In this document: positions 46,501 to 57,314 of the stretch, piece after piece
Layout of the letters: every line of letters begins with the position of its first letter
Position numbering within the stretch: position 1 is the first letter of the stretch
Origin: Ceratodon purpureus
Taxonomy: Eukaryota; Streptophyta; Bryopsida; Pseudoditrichales; Ditrichaceae
Direction of reading: 5' to 3'
Assembly (NCBI GenBank): GCA_014871385.1
Contig: CM026421.1
Location: 11,235,128 to 11,299,127 of the forward strand
Length of the DNA stretch: 64,000 nt
The notes under the pieces: model-generated
Told to the model about the DNA's origin: nothing
Seen by the model: the letters and a program-made list of their open reading frames with translations, nothing else
The model's database searches: none
Made by a program: the position numbers and the translations under genes

Positions 46501-49486
46501 CTGAGAGATGAACTGGGTTTATAATAGTCATCAAATTCAGTATGCGAGTGTTCGTTGTTAAGGTAGGAGAGCTGAGAGTGCATACTTAGGTAATGTGTTA
46601 ATTACAGTTCTTGTGAATTGGACTCAATGCACAGATGTTGCTTGAATTTGGAATTTGGTTCTGAATGATGATGAGGCTGAGCATCTCATCTGGAATTAGA
46701 TTTCGACAAACGTTGCATGCATACTATGACGACCTAGGTTGATCGCTCATATCAAAGTAGTTCTGTATCATCTTATATCAGATCATAGTACACAGAAATT
46801 AGAATAGTGATAGTGCTCCTATCAGCCAGTGTTGGAGTCTTTCTGTGAAGAGCAAGACTTGGTTCAGAAGTTTAACATTGAAAGAGCTGTTTATAATCAC
46901 ACCAAGATGGTGTTGATAAGCATATCGATCATAGCCATGGCTAGTATATTCTACTCATGTCTGCTTCCACCTTCTCTCTATGAACCTGGAGAGCCTACAT
47001 ATGTAAATGATACACTGCTAGCTATCAAAGATGGTTACTCAATGCTCCTGTTTCTAACTAGCTGTACAATCAACCGGTTGGTTAGTTCATCGGATTGACA
47101 AAGTAGCTTGTCAAATCCTGTTTTTCCGTCTACATTATTGAGTCTACAATTCGGCGTCTGTTTCTGTATCAGCCAGAAGGGTTTGCATTGGATCTTGGAA
47201 CTGCTGACGTGCGATGGGTAAGTGAGAGTAGGCACGAGTTGCAAGAACCGCTAAGATTCCGATTATGGGAGAGTTGATGTAAGTTGCAGACTCCATTCCT
47301 TGAAAGTTGCTTCTCATCTCGTTGAGGTAGTCGTTTTTATCTGGGCCGCCAATGATCGCACCAGTGGCCACATTTGGATTGGGGTTTCTGCTGTTGTAAT
47401 AGGTGAATCCTTGTCCACCGTAAAGTCGCTGCGGTAGAGCAGTAATGGGTGGCACGGATGCTTCCCGGTGGTGTGGTTGCTGAGGGTACTTGTTGCCGAA
47501 ACCAACCATGTAGGATGAGCCTCGGGGTTTGTCTCGAAGTATGTAATCCACCTGATACATTAGATTGGAGATTAGAAGCAATCGTCATTGTGAAGGTTCG
47601 GCAATCAAGCAAAACTCAGCTGAAAGGTCATACAAGAAATGTCCCTGAACAAGACTAGTTGGTGATTACGCAAAGCCATGAATAACAGAGTGAGCCTTTC
47701 AAGAATGTTTTCTCTACTGCCTGTTTTTGTGCAATTGTGACCAGCTAGGAGGGCGTGATCTTTTTGTATCCACAAGTGACAGTTGCTTGTGCTCTATCTA
47801 GAGATCTGGCATAGCTTGTGAGCAGAAAAGCAGCTGACGTTATAGCCTGCATGTTAGTGGCCGAAGTCTGCATCAGGAGCCCCCCTGAAACACGGACCAA
47901 AACATTACCCTCAATGTTGTTAGAATCTGTCTACGAAGAAATATGTAGCTTCAATTGCGAAATGCAATGACTAGTTGTTAAATTTAACTTTTCAGAACCT
48001 GAAATTAGAGCAAAGAGTTGAGACTCGCTGGAAATATGAACTTGACTTTTCCGCTTCTTTTTATGTAGCAAGCAAATAACACTTTCTTTTTGGTAGTCTG
48101 CAAAACCATGAGTCTCGTACCTGGAATTTTTTATCCAATATTCTATTCATGCCTATTGCTTCAGAGTGTAGTCATGCAGATAACTTTGTAATGAGCATTT
48201 TCGACGTGATAAGGGATGTGCTCTTTAATTTCTCTAGGGGTTTTATATCGCTTATCCTGCAGGTATCCCTCCACGACTGTAAGTCCCGAGTTACCCAATG
48301 GGTGTCGCATGGTGTGGTCTTACTTCGGCAGTGGACACGGGAAGGGGCTACATGATGGGGCCGGGGCGATGTTGAAGTGTGCCATACGACGTGAGGAGAT
48401 GAACTTTGAGTCTCGTACAAAGCTACAAAGTGCGGCTGATGTCGTCGACTTTTGTAATCGCAAGGAGCACGAAGAGCACCGCGCATATGGACAAGCACGG
48501 AAAAGTCTTATACGGTACTTCCATCTGATCGAAGCAAGCGCGGTGGACAGGACACGAGACCTTGACTGCCGAAGCATACCCGGCACTAGATCAGTTCACT
48601 CTGTTTCTTCCGTGTCTCCAAACAATGTGACATACTTACATATGCGACAGCTAGCATGCTTTTGCAGGGAGTGCATGGACGACAACCCGATGTTGTGTGC
48701 TAGGCAGAATCATGTCAAGCATTGGACCTTGACGGTCTTGCAACCGTTGACACCAATTCCGGTGAGTTTGTCCCCAATTCAAGGTTTGCACTTCAGACAC
48801 TACTTTCTTAAGGAATAACTACTTTGGGATTCCGATAACTCTGGATTCCTAACGCGCGCGTGTCTGCAAACTGCAAGAGCTCGGGACAGGGGACACGGCT
48901 CCAGCGACCGAATGGAGAGATGGGAGAGACCTCTGAACGGGGGGTTGTTCCACCGCTCAATGACGCTCAGCCACTGATGGGGGAAGACGGCGTGGAAGGA
49001 ACCAGCCATGCACCAGAAGAAAGGTCTGCGCACTTTGACGACGATCTATTCGGAGAGGGCGAGGAAGACGCTGACTTGGAGTCGGAAGCGGAGCGGGTCG
49101 AGACAGGGGACACATATGTCGTGTATACGGACCGACCTGAGCATGGCGACCGGTTCTTCTTGGTGCTATGTGACATGCCTGTCCACAATAACAATAGCAC
49201 ATTCACTGACGGCTGGGGTTGTACGTGGCCGAAGGATACAATGCTGATCAGTGGAACCTATTACAGACGAATTCGTAGTGTGGGGCGCGACGCAGGGTCG
49301 TACAGATATGAGCTACTGGGGGATGAGCCCAAGGCATGGAACTACTCACATCTGGTTGTGCAATCGAGGGTGGAGTTGGTGCAGTACAAAAGCAATAAGA
49401 AGAATCCACGATTCAAGATGACGCCAGAAACAAGAGAGGCAATTCTCTCCAATGTCGAGGAGAGGCAAACATATAATGCGCATTGA
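43556..49486 (+). CDS. Transposase-like protein with RNase H-type DFAENY / SDGCAAQFK / GHGKG motifs
   Basis: Five exons (43556-43686, 43867-44740, 44973-45994, 48263-48761, 48878-49486) join in phase into an uninterrupted 1,044-residue product. The order is: an Arg/Glu-rich coiled start; an acidic low-complexity part; a helical region; Cys/His clusters (NTCACRYHCEM, then HCNCDCDVC) likely to bind zinc; LSAVDFAENYTFQPYHE; EHIVWSDGCAAQFKSRR; GSGHGKGLHDGAGAMLK; and a C-terminal beta-rich domain with DGWGCTWPKD. The DFAENY, SDG(A/C)AxQ(F/Y)K and HGKGxxDG(A/V)G trio recurs in unnamed proteins of mosses and invertebrates that I believe are transposon-derived. Inference: Asp of the first two blocks is part of a DDE/D-type active site. 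Intron 3 is 2,268 bp and carries a GH9 fragment. Either a recently active element or a domesticated gene. Transposon termini were not found. Confidence 0.7.
45995..48262 (+). mobile_element. Large intron that looks like an inserted segment
   Basis: The exon ends read CAGGTATTCC at the donor and CAGGTATCCC at the acceptor, a near-perfect 10-bp direct repeat. Splicing at the AG|GT inside each copy restores the frame exactly (YHVSR|YPSTT). That is what is expected if a DNA segment inserted at a CAGGTAT site, made a target duplication and is now spliced out. The segment contains a minus-strand GH9 exon. No terminal inverted repeats are visible at its ends. An ordinary long intron whose ends resemble each other by chance is the alternative. 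Confidence 0.5.
47144..47551 (-). pseudogene. Last exon of a GH9 endoglucanase, inside the transposase-like gene's intron
   Basis: After a TATCAG acceptor at 47552-47554 the frame reads VDYILRDKPRGSSYMVGFGN, PQQPHHREASVPP, NPNPNVATGAIIGGPDKND and ESATYINSPIIG, ending at TAG 47144-47146. These are the conserved C-terminal blocks of plant glycoside hydrolase family 9, including the HHR motif and the Glu that acts as general acid. The two catalytic Asp residues and the whole rest of the barrel are missing and no other GH9 exon is found on the minus strand up to 48,260. Known: GH9 enzymes cut beta-1,4-glucans in plant walls. Some usual residues have changed (DYLNEMR in place of the usual D-x-R pattern). 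A dead gene fragment, antisense to the surrounding gene. Confidence 0.9.
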
Positions 49487-49559
49487 GATCAAATGAGATG
49501 TGGACGACGTAGTTCTGTAACTGGACCGGTGCTACAGTTGGCTCTCAAATCATTTCGCT

Positions 49560-52500
49560 CTGAAATCCGTCTCTGAGCTAGAGCTGGATATTGCTAAGAT
49601 AAAAATGGAGGTATGCATTCTCATTATACCCCAATAATTTGGTGCTTGTAGGTGCTAGATTTATTTCTCTCCTTTCTGTTCTTTTTCCTCTCCTAATAGA
49701 ACAGGGCGTTGAATCGTTTCATCTCCCTAAGCTATACGGACTCATACCCAGCGATTGGGTCTTTTCTTGCGCAGTCGGAGGCCCTGAAAGGTCAGCAGAG
49801 TGACATAAGCAAGCAACTCGAAGCTTTGAAGAGTAGTGCGGTGCCAAATAAGGCGGTGCTTGACCAGATCCAGTCCCTGGACATTGAAGTAGCTCAAGGA
49901 GAAGCAGTCCTTGTCGATCTGAATAAGAAGTCGAGTAAACTACGAGCTAAGGTGCAATTGCTATTTAACACTTTAGTTGTTGTCCTCCAGGAGGTGGTAA
50001 ATAATGTGAATATCCCTGAGGTTCATGCTTCCTATGTTGTAACAGGCTTTTGGAGAGTGATACTCGTATTCTTACTTTTCCACAGGCCGAGGACCTCCAA
50101 CACAAAATGGAAAATGCTGGAGGGGAAGAACTCAAGCAAAAGAAGGCATTGGTCGAGAAGCTTCAGAAGGTACTGCAGTTTTGCTGATTCAGTTGCTTTT
50201 TCCAACTATAACTGTATTGTAATCCTGTAAGAAATGGGTCTTCATTGGATATAATTCTATCTCCTTTCCTGTGGACTCAATAATGTGTTTGCTGTTGTGC
50301 AAGTTCTACATATGAAGACATCATCGAATTTTTGCATATGCCGCTAACTCTGACATCATGGACAATGTGCTTCAGGATATAAACAAAGCAAGTACTGAAA
50401 TCAATAGGAGGCAGGTCCAAATATCGACGAGTGGTAAAGCAATCGAGAAGCTCAAAAAAGCTATCGAAGATGGTACCAAGGACAAAGAAAAACTTAATCA
50501 AGACAAGGAGAGTAAAAAAGACGAATTCAAGGATGTTGAATCCAAGGCCTTCGTCATACAAGAGAAATTCACCCAGCTGCAAGAGGTTTTATTTTGGATA
50601 CAGAACTCTGCCTTCCATGCTTTCTACTACTGGCCTTGACGCCAATGTATCACGATCTTTTACCAAATCTTCACGCCGTACACCTTTCTAAATGGCGTTC
50701 GAAATCTGTAATAGGAGCAGTAGAGTTCGTTTCCTATGATGATGGGCAGCTTGCTTGTTTACACCACCTTTAAGTGCACAAGTCTTGGTTCTAATGGAAT
50801 CTGGCTTTAATTAGTTAAACCTGAAAATACTCAGCAGACGCTTGTTTTCTCAGGCTCTTTCTAAACATTTTGAGGAGCTAGAAGTGACCAAGAAGGAGCA
50901 TGCGGAGCGTCAACATATCATCATGTAGCTGCGTGCAATGGAGGTTTGTCAAATAGATTTAGTGTTTTTGCTCAGCAGTGGAACAGTACTGCAGTGAAGC
51001 ATTCTTGTGAACTTGCATCGATGGTCAGTTTGGACAAGTCTTATGTTTGGTTTCTATCTGCAGGTGGATGCTGAATTCAAGCATAAGGACATCAGAGAGA
51101 CTTCTCCATTACGGGAAGGGAAGGCAGATGCTTGTAAAAGGGAATTGAAGGACTTGAGGATAAAGTTGCAGGATCACATTGAACAGTCAGTCCCTTTCTT
51201 CAATTTTGTGCTTTTTGTATGTATCGAATTTATCCATGGCCCACTCCGTTGTTCAAATTAGGCATTGCTTGAAAGAGAATACTTTTTTTTGGGCCGCAGG
51301 AAGGATCAGTCACTTCGTATTGACGTATCACATGAGCTCAACCTCATTTTACTTTATCTTGTGTTCTAGTAAGATAATTAATGCGATATGATAAATCCAT
51401 GGACGCTTGGTCTGTAGGGCAAACGACGAAAATGCTGAATGTTTTTTTTCCCCTTTGTACAGAATACAAAAAGAAGGAATTGATCAGTCTCTTGTAGAAG
51501 TGTCCCTTAAAGAGCCTTCTGGAGACATCAGCCTGGCTCGTGCTAAGGAAAGAGTCAAAGTTCTTGAAGGGCTAATCAAGGAGATGCAGCCAAGTTTGGA
51601 CTCGATTGCAGAGTAAGTTCCTCTGACCGGGATGTCCTTAATCACTTGCAGGTACATATCGCTAGACATTTCATACTACCATATTCCAAGGATGTGCTAC
51701 ACTTAATGAGAGCTTTGTTGTTTTTAATAACTTCCCAGGTATCGACGGAAGGCAGCCATGTCTGATGACAGAATACGGGAGCTCAATGAGGTCCCCCAAG
51801 CGGCTGATGAGATAAAAAGGAATGACGACGATCTCCGAAAGAGAACGTTGACCTCGCGATACTTTCCTTCGTGTTTCCTGTGCGTTACTGATGTTCCAAG
51901 GCCAGACACGTTAGTTTGATGCTTTCTGTCTATTTGTATCTATGATTATGTCCCTCACTAGTAGACGTTATTCATCAAAATGCCATCAAAACCTCAAACC
52001 CGATATGATTAATTGAAGGAGAGATGCTTGTATAGATTTAACATTGCAAGATAGTGAACACGCTTGATTTCTGCTGCAGGTTAGACGAGTTCATGGGAGG
52101 GTTTAATACCATTTCAATGAAACTGAAGGACATGTATCAGGTCTGTCTCTGTTTCCCCTCGATCAATTTTAAGGTAGCAAGAGTACTTTCTAGTTATGAT
52201 GTAACCTTTCAATGTACTTAGAGCTCTAGGTTCTTAAGTCGTTGACTAGTTCGCAAGACACCTTTCTTGATGTTGGTTGAAGCACTTCCTTTGTCAGTTC
52301 TGCTACTGTTTATCTGATGCCGGATATTTCAGAACGTTTTGGTGTATGCTTTGATTTGAACTGATTTTTAACGGTTGAGCATGTTGCTCATCCACATGCC
52401 TTCATAAAAGCTCTGACATGCGACTTTGGCCATTTTCATCCGCAACTTGTGCAGATGATAACCCTAGGAGGTGATGCGGAACTTCAGCTTGTGGGATTCT

Positions 52501-53256
52501 GTAGACCCTTTTGCAGAGGGTGTTGTCTTCACTGTCCGGCCACCCAAGAAAAGCTGGAAAGCTATAGCCAATTTATCTGGAGGGGAAATGGTTCGATTAA
52601 ATCCAAACACTTGTGAATGGTAACGCGTTTTTCAATGTGTTTCAGAGCAGATACATCATGTGAAAGTAGATTAACGGGATGATCATTCGCAACCAAAGCA
52701 ATGAGGACTGTCAATGGAGGTCTTTGAGTTCTTCACTCTGTGATTCCCATTCTTGTCGGAGTACTGTGCATCTAGAGATGAGAAACCCATCCAAGCAGTA
52801 TACTAGTTGGTAATATTAGTGAACTTGCTTTTGGGTAAGTGGCATAGAAACTGAAGACTCAATATTGTTTGTGTGGCGTGTACAGACTTTAAGCTCATTA
52901 GCCCTCGTATTTGCCCTTCATCATTACAAGCCGACCCCTCTGTATGTCATAGATGAGATCGACGCAGCTCTTGGTAAGTTGACATCAATTTCTGGCTCCT
53001 AAAGTAATATATTGAATATCAAAATATTACATGTGCATCTCCTCCAACTGTGGTTCTGAGTTTTTAAAACCAAGCTGATAAATATTTACCTTCAGCGTTG
53101 TTGGTGAACAGTACTTCAGAATAATTTCCGTGACGTGTTAATATGTGTTATTAACGGCTCTCTGGGTCGGTTGCTGATTGCAGATTTCAAGACTGTATCA
53201 ATTGTGGGTCATTATATCCAGGAGAGGACAAAAGACGCCCAGTTTGTTTTCATCAG
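49560..53256 (+). pseudogene. SMC4: SMC4 (condensin) C-terminal half, unprocessed pseudogene
   Basis: About ten exon remnants with introns still present follow the order of the second half of SMC4. They run through a coiled coil (DINKASTEINRRQVQIST at 50,376), ...PSLDSIAEYRRKA, LDEFMGGFNTISMKLKDMYQ (52,080), MITLGGDAELQLV (52,455), the signature region NLSGGE (52,580), [20 protein letters not shown] with the Walker [10 protein letters not shown] (52,886-52,973), and FKTVSIVGHYIQERTKDAQF (53,183). Breaks: no hinge, no N-terminal ATPase half, an in-frame TAG at 50926-50928, one extra G in 52492-52494 just before DPFAEGVVF, and truncation after the exon ending at 53256, so the last blocks are missing. 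Known: SMC4 pairs with SMC2 in condensin to compact chromosomes. Because introns are kept, this is a DNA-level duplication, not a retrocopy. Confidence 0.93.
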
Positions 53257-53930
53257 GTTAGCTTGCTTCATGTTATGGTGCTTTCAACCAATTTTCTGAA
53301 TGATTAACCAATATAAAATAGCAGTGCACAAAGCTATAAAGTAGACCAATTCAGCCATCAGTCTTGCAAGTTGGAGTACTTCAAATTTCTTAACATCGTC
53401 TTCGAATGTCTACGTTCGTTAGACCTACTCGAATCGAACAACTTGCATGTGGATTACATCAAACTTACAGCTAAAGCACTACATTTTGGTGATGCATATT
53501 CATACATCATATTTTTCGAAAGATTTTAAATAGTTTTGAGAGGTAATTCAACTATTTCCCTGCTTTGTCGCGATTTTATACTTCATGATACGAGCCAGCT
53601 TGTTGTAAGTCTCTGACTTCAGATTGGCTTGTATTTGTTGCTATGACGATTGGCTCTCGGTAGTTGGTTTTAGAGTAATAAGTTTTAATATGTTGGGTAG
53701 ATCTACTTCTCTTTTCAACAAATTTCTTGTATGTTGAATGTTCGAATGAATCCTTTACTTGGAGCTGTCTGATGCTGAGCATATGATCTTCGTTGTAGAT
53801 GATCAAATCGATAGCCAATGTGAAAGCACTGGAAATACTGTAAGCCAAGCCCACGAGGTTCATTTGAAATTCTTTTTGGGCAATCATCCGCATTAAATGC
53901 TCAGGCTACTAACTCTTTCGGTTTCAACAG
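53257..53930. other. Region after the SMC4 break, no gene seen
   Basis: The next SMC4 coding block is not found. Sequence is A+T-rich, with no other coding signal up to the LRR exon. Its start may be the remains of the last SMC4 intron. Confidence 0.5.
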
Positions 53931-54017
53931 GAGCCTGTCCAACAATCAGTTGTCAGGTACAATCCCAGCGACTCTTACCATGCTCGTGACAGCTTCGAAC
54001 CCGAGTTTACAACAACT
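53931..54017 (+). pseudogene. Single leucine-rich-repeat exon fragment
   Basis: Between a TTTCAACAG acceptor and a GTAAGG donor the frame reads SLSNNQLSGTIPATLTMLV and onward, the plant-type LRR pattern LxxNxLxGxIPxxLxxL of receptor-like kinases. No second repeat, membrane segment or kinase domain follows in frame. The next candidate exon (from 54320) hits a stop after about 15 codons in the matching phase. Likely another captured or leftover host exon. Confidence 0.5.
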
Positions 54018-57000
54018 GTAAGGAACCCCATTCCACGCTCATGACTTCAAAAACATTGTACACTGCCCCGGTTCGAAATTAAACTTTGCACAAACGTCAC
54101 CTTACTTGAATCTTGACTTTGCTAGAAATGATAGGCTTCGGGGTGGGGTAGGAGCCTTTTATAAATGCATTGATGTGGATCATGTATTATTGTTACTGAA
54201 TTTGGGCCACATGTGGTAGGTTCTGATTCGCGTCTCTTTAGTCATGTTTTCCTACTGCACCTTTAGCTTCGAAGAGAGGCCTTTGTTTCATGTATTGAGT
54301 ATGTTTCTGTGATTTCCAGTCTTTTAGGACACAACCAATTGACTGTGGAACCATTCCTGACTTGATACCGGCACCGGGCAGATACACCTCGTGGACAGCT
54401 ACTTGTCGAGTAAGATTATTTTAACCATGCCTGGGTTTTTTCGTCCCGCGATCCAATTGCATTTACGTACTACCAGAGATGGTGTTAAACTTTTTGCACA
54501 ACAGTTGGGTTTCACCTCTGACTTGTTTCGCGGTTACGTTCAGGACACGGGCTTTCAGTGAGTCAGCCTGCCGCGGACTCCAGAAGACCTTTATGCTTAC
54601 CTGATACTGGCCTTGGGAAGTTGTTGACCATCCGCAATTCATAGTCTTCAAACTTGCGGGAAGAAGTGCTTGCGCGGGCGACGCTGAGATTGGCCTTCAA
54701 CTTCTGTTGGTAAGCACTTCAGCCGTGACCGTGGACTCTGCCCGTGTCCGGGATGTGCAAAGCACTGGCTGTCACTGTCCCTGCTTGGAAACCGCTTCCT
54801 GGGCAGCTTTTGTTCACGAAGCACTTCCGCAGTGTTGCGCGGACCGGCCCATCGTTCCGGCATGTTTTTCGAACGAGGTTAAACACTTGCTTCCAGTGAA
54901 TGAGCCAGAGAACCCTGTTCGACACTGTCATTTACTGCCAACGCAATTCCAAGCCCTTCTGATGCCCTTTACCTTGATTGGTTGTTGCTTTCCCTTAGTA
55001 CTTGCTGTCATTTTTCTAACACACACTGGACCCCTGTTAGGCAGTGGCTATTCACTTCGAGGGCCACTTGCTTCGTAGTCAAGCTGGGCGAAACCTTGTT
55101 AGCAGTACTATCGTCACTTACGTGACACTTCCGTGTGCTGGATAGGCCCCACACCTTCATCGGTAAACAGGTTACTTCCAAAGCACTTTGTTATCCTTGC
55201 ACTTTCTGGATTTTCGCGTGTAAAGTACTCGAAGTCTCGCAAGGAGAAAGTGAAGTACAAGTAAAAGTGAAAGACGTGAACAACGTGCGGAAGTGGAAAG
55301 GACAGTAAGACCTGGTTCTGGGCAATGAACTGACGTCAAGGAATGTCAAGCGCACACCTGAAACCGATGTTGCGTTGGCTCCCCGTAGTGACGTGGTATT
55401 TGTTGAAGTTTTTCATTCGAAGGCTACAAACGGTTTAGGGCCGTACCTCGTGTGGGGCTGAGACGAGGTAACTCTACTTCACCCACATTTCGCCGGTCAG
55501 CCCGTTTCCCCTCCCCCACCACCCCCTAACCTCTAGTGACAACGTTGACGAGCCACAGCGTCGTAGGCATTCTGATTTCATGGAGACGGGAGTCGGTGGG
55601 ATAAAGAGGCCAGGGTCCGCATCGACAAGGACGAGGCGCTTGAACAAGGCCATGGCCGACACTGCACCAGCCCACCAGGGGCAGTCGTTGCCATGGGTGG
55701 TGGAGGTGGAGAGCGGTAGGAGCCGTGGCCCTGAGTTGACGGTCTTCTAGTACATTGCGCCAATGCGAGGAACCGGAAAGCGATTGGGTTGGAGAAATGC
55801 CTGTCCTATGGAGCTGCTTCACGTCACGCCAGGTTCGCAGGTACGCTTCTGCCGGGACCACATGCAATGCGGTTGCATCAGGCGCGGATTCGAAATCAGG
55901 GATCCCTGCCCCAGCAGGTGGAAAACTACCCTGAACTCCTGAGGAACGTTGCGCGCGAGACGCGAGATGCACAGCCTCGCGACTTCTGGGTGAGTGACAT
56001 TTCCGCGGTTCCCTGTTCAGAACCTTATGGCCGCCAATTACGGCTTTGGGTACTAACCCACAGACGACATGTTCTGGTTTTCTTTGAGTACAGTCCGCAG
56101 TAGACGCCGCACACTATCCGACATTGCAGCGCCTTGGAGTTCGTGTCCGTCACCAGTTTCTGCAAAACCGGATCTTCCCCACGCCAGCGCTGGACAGGCT
56201 GTTTTAGGGTTCTTGGCCATGTAGACTTTTGTCGATAGTTGGCCATTTTGTTTGGCCGAAACGTGGGTGATGTCGATACCATAGATCTTCTGCTGGATTC
56301 CGCTTTCGCGTGCTGTTCTAGAGAAACACTTTCCGGCAGCTTACCGGACTTGTTCACTAAGTTGTTAGGGTTAGGGTCCCTCTAGAACGTGCCCGTTTCC
56401 CAGTTCATACTATTGCTACTAATCATTGCAAAACACTGACATACTTTTCCAAATTTCCTCCAACTGTTGTAACGTTTGAGATGTTGTAATTTGCAAACTA
56501 CTGACTTATTTCCATGATGACAGTCCATAGCCAGGATGCGAGGCGTCATGAGGGGCAAAATGCTCTGGCCGGGGATGATAGCATTCTCACGAGGTCACCG
56601 GTGGCGGCCGGTTTGCTGTGTCGTGGTATTGGACATGATTACAGTATTCGCTCTTGGCATTGCTCAGATGAGGGGTCCTTCTACGTCAATGGTAGCGTAA
56701 ACGTATGGAGGCCTTTTCTCCAGCGTATGTCTACTTCTCAAGTCACTTCGGTGCATACGGTGACCACGGCCTACCTGATGGGTTACAATTACGTGAGCCC
56801 ACTCTGCCCAGTATGAGTTGGCGACGCTCAACACGGAGTACTCGAGTCATTTGCATGGTGCCGAAATCCGCTGATGCGACCCCTGGCGTTGGACGCCTCA
56901 AGCTAGGCCGGCTTCATTACAGAGGTACTTTATCATAATCATGCCGGTAATTTCGATTCGCTTCCTCAGTACGTTCTGCAGACACCTTGAATTGCTGCGG

Positions 57001-57314
57001 AGCTAGACTGATTTCTGAGGTGATGACTTAGATTTCGTAATTACACTTCTGAAGGCCCTCCATTACGTTGCAGCCGGTATTAATGTCACCGAGGTGACAC
57101 ATTGGCTAATTGGGTATCCACATATCGGATTTGGTCTTTACCAATTGCCCTAGCTCCACTCTGGAATAGTACCGTGGCGCATAAGTAGTCTACAGGCCCT
57201 TCTCTTCTCTCATTCGTTTCTCGCTATTACCAGTTCCGTCTATGCGTGCTCACCTTCTGAATTCCCGCACTTCCTCGTCACGTGTGTTTCCTTCTGAACA
57301 GAGTCCCCGGCGCG
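54018..57314. other. GC-balanced stretch without a recognised gene
   Basis: Several overlapping open frames of 70-150 codons (for example 55,526-55,972 minus, 55,789-56,103 plus, 56,514-56,816 plus) exist, but none has a recognisable motif or convincing splice partners. The composition is more GC-rich than elsewhere, which by itself lengthens chance frames. Part could be upstream sequence of the B3 gene. Confidence 0.4.

Noticed and set aside
46829..47098. 89-codon frame in the large intron with a hydrophobic segment
   Set aside because: No recognisable family and no splice partners. Most likely chance within the inserted segment.
56363..56378. Telomere-like TTAGGGTTAGGG
   Set aside because: Only two units, and of the TTAGGG type, not an array. 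Chance or a trivial relic.
55526..56816. Several open frames of 100-150 codons on both strands
   Set aside because: They overlap each other in opposite directions in GC-rich DNA, lack known motifs and lack consistent exon borders.
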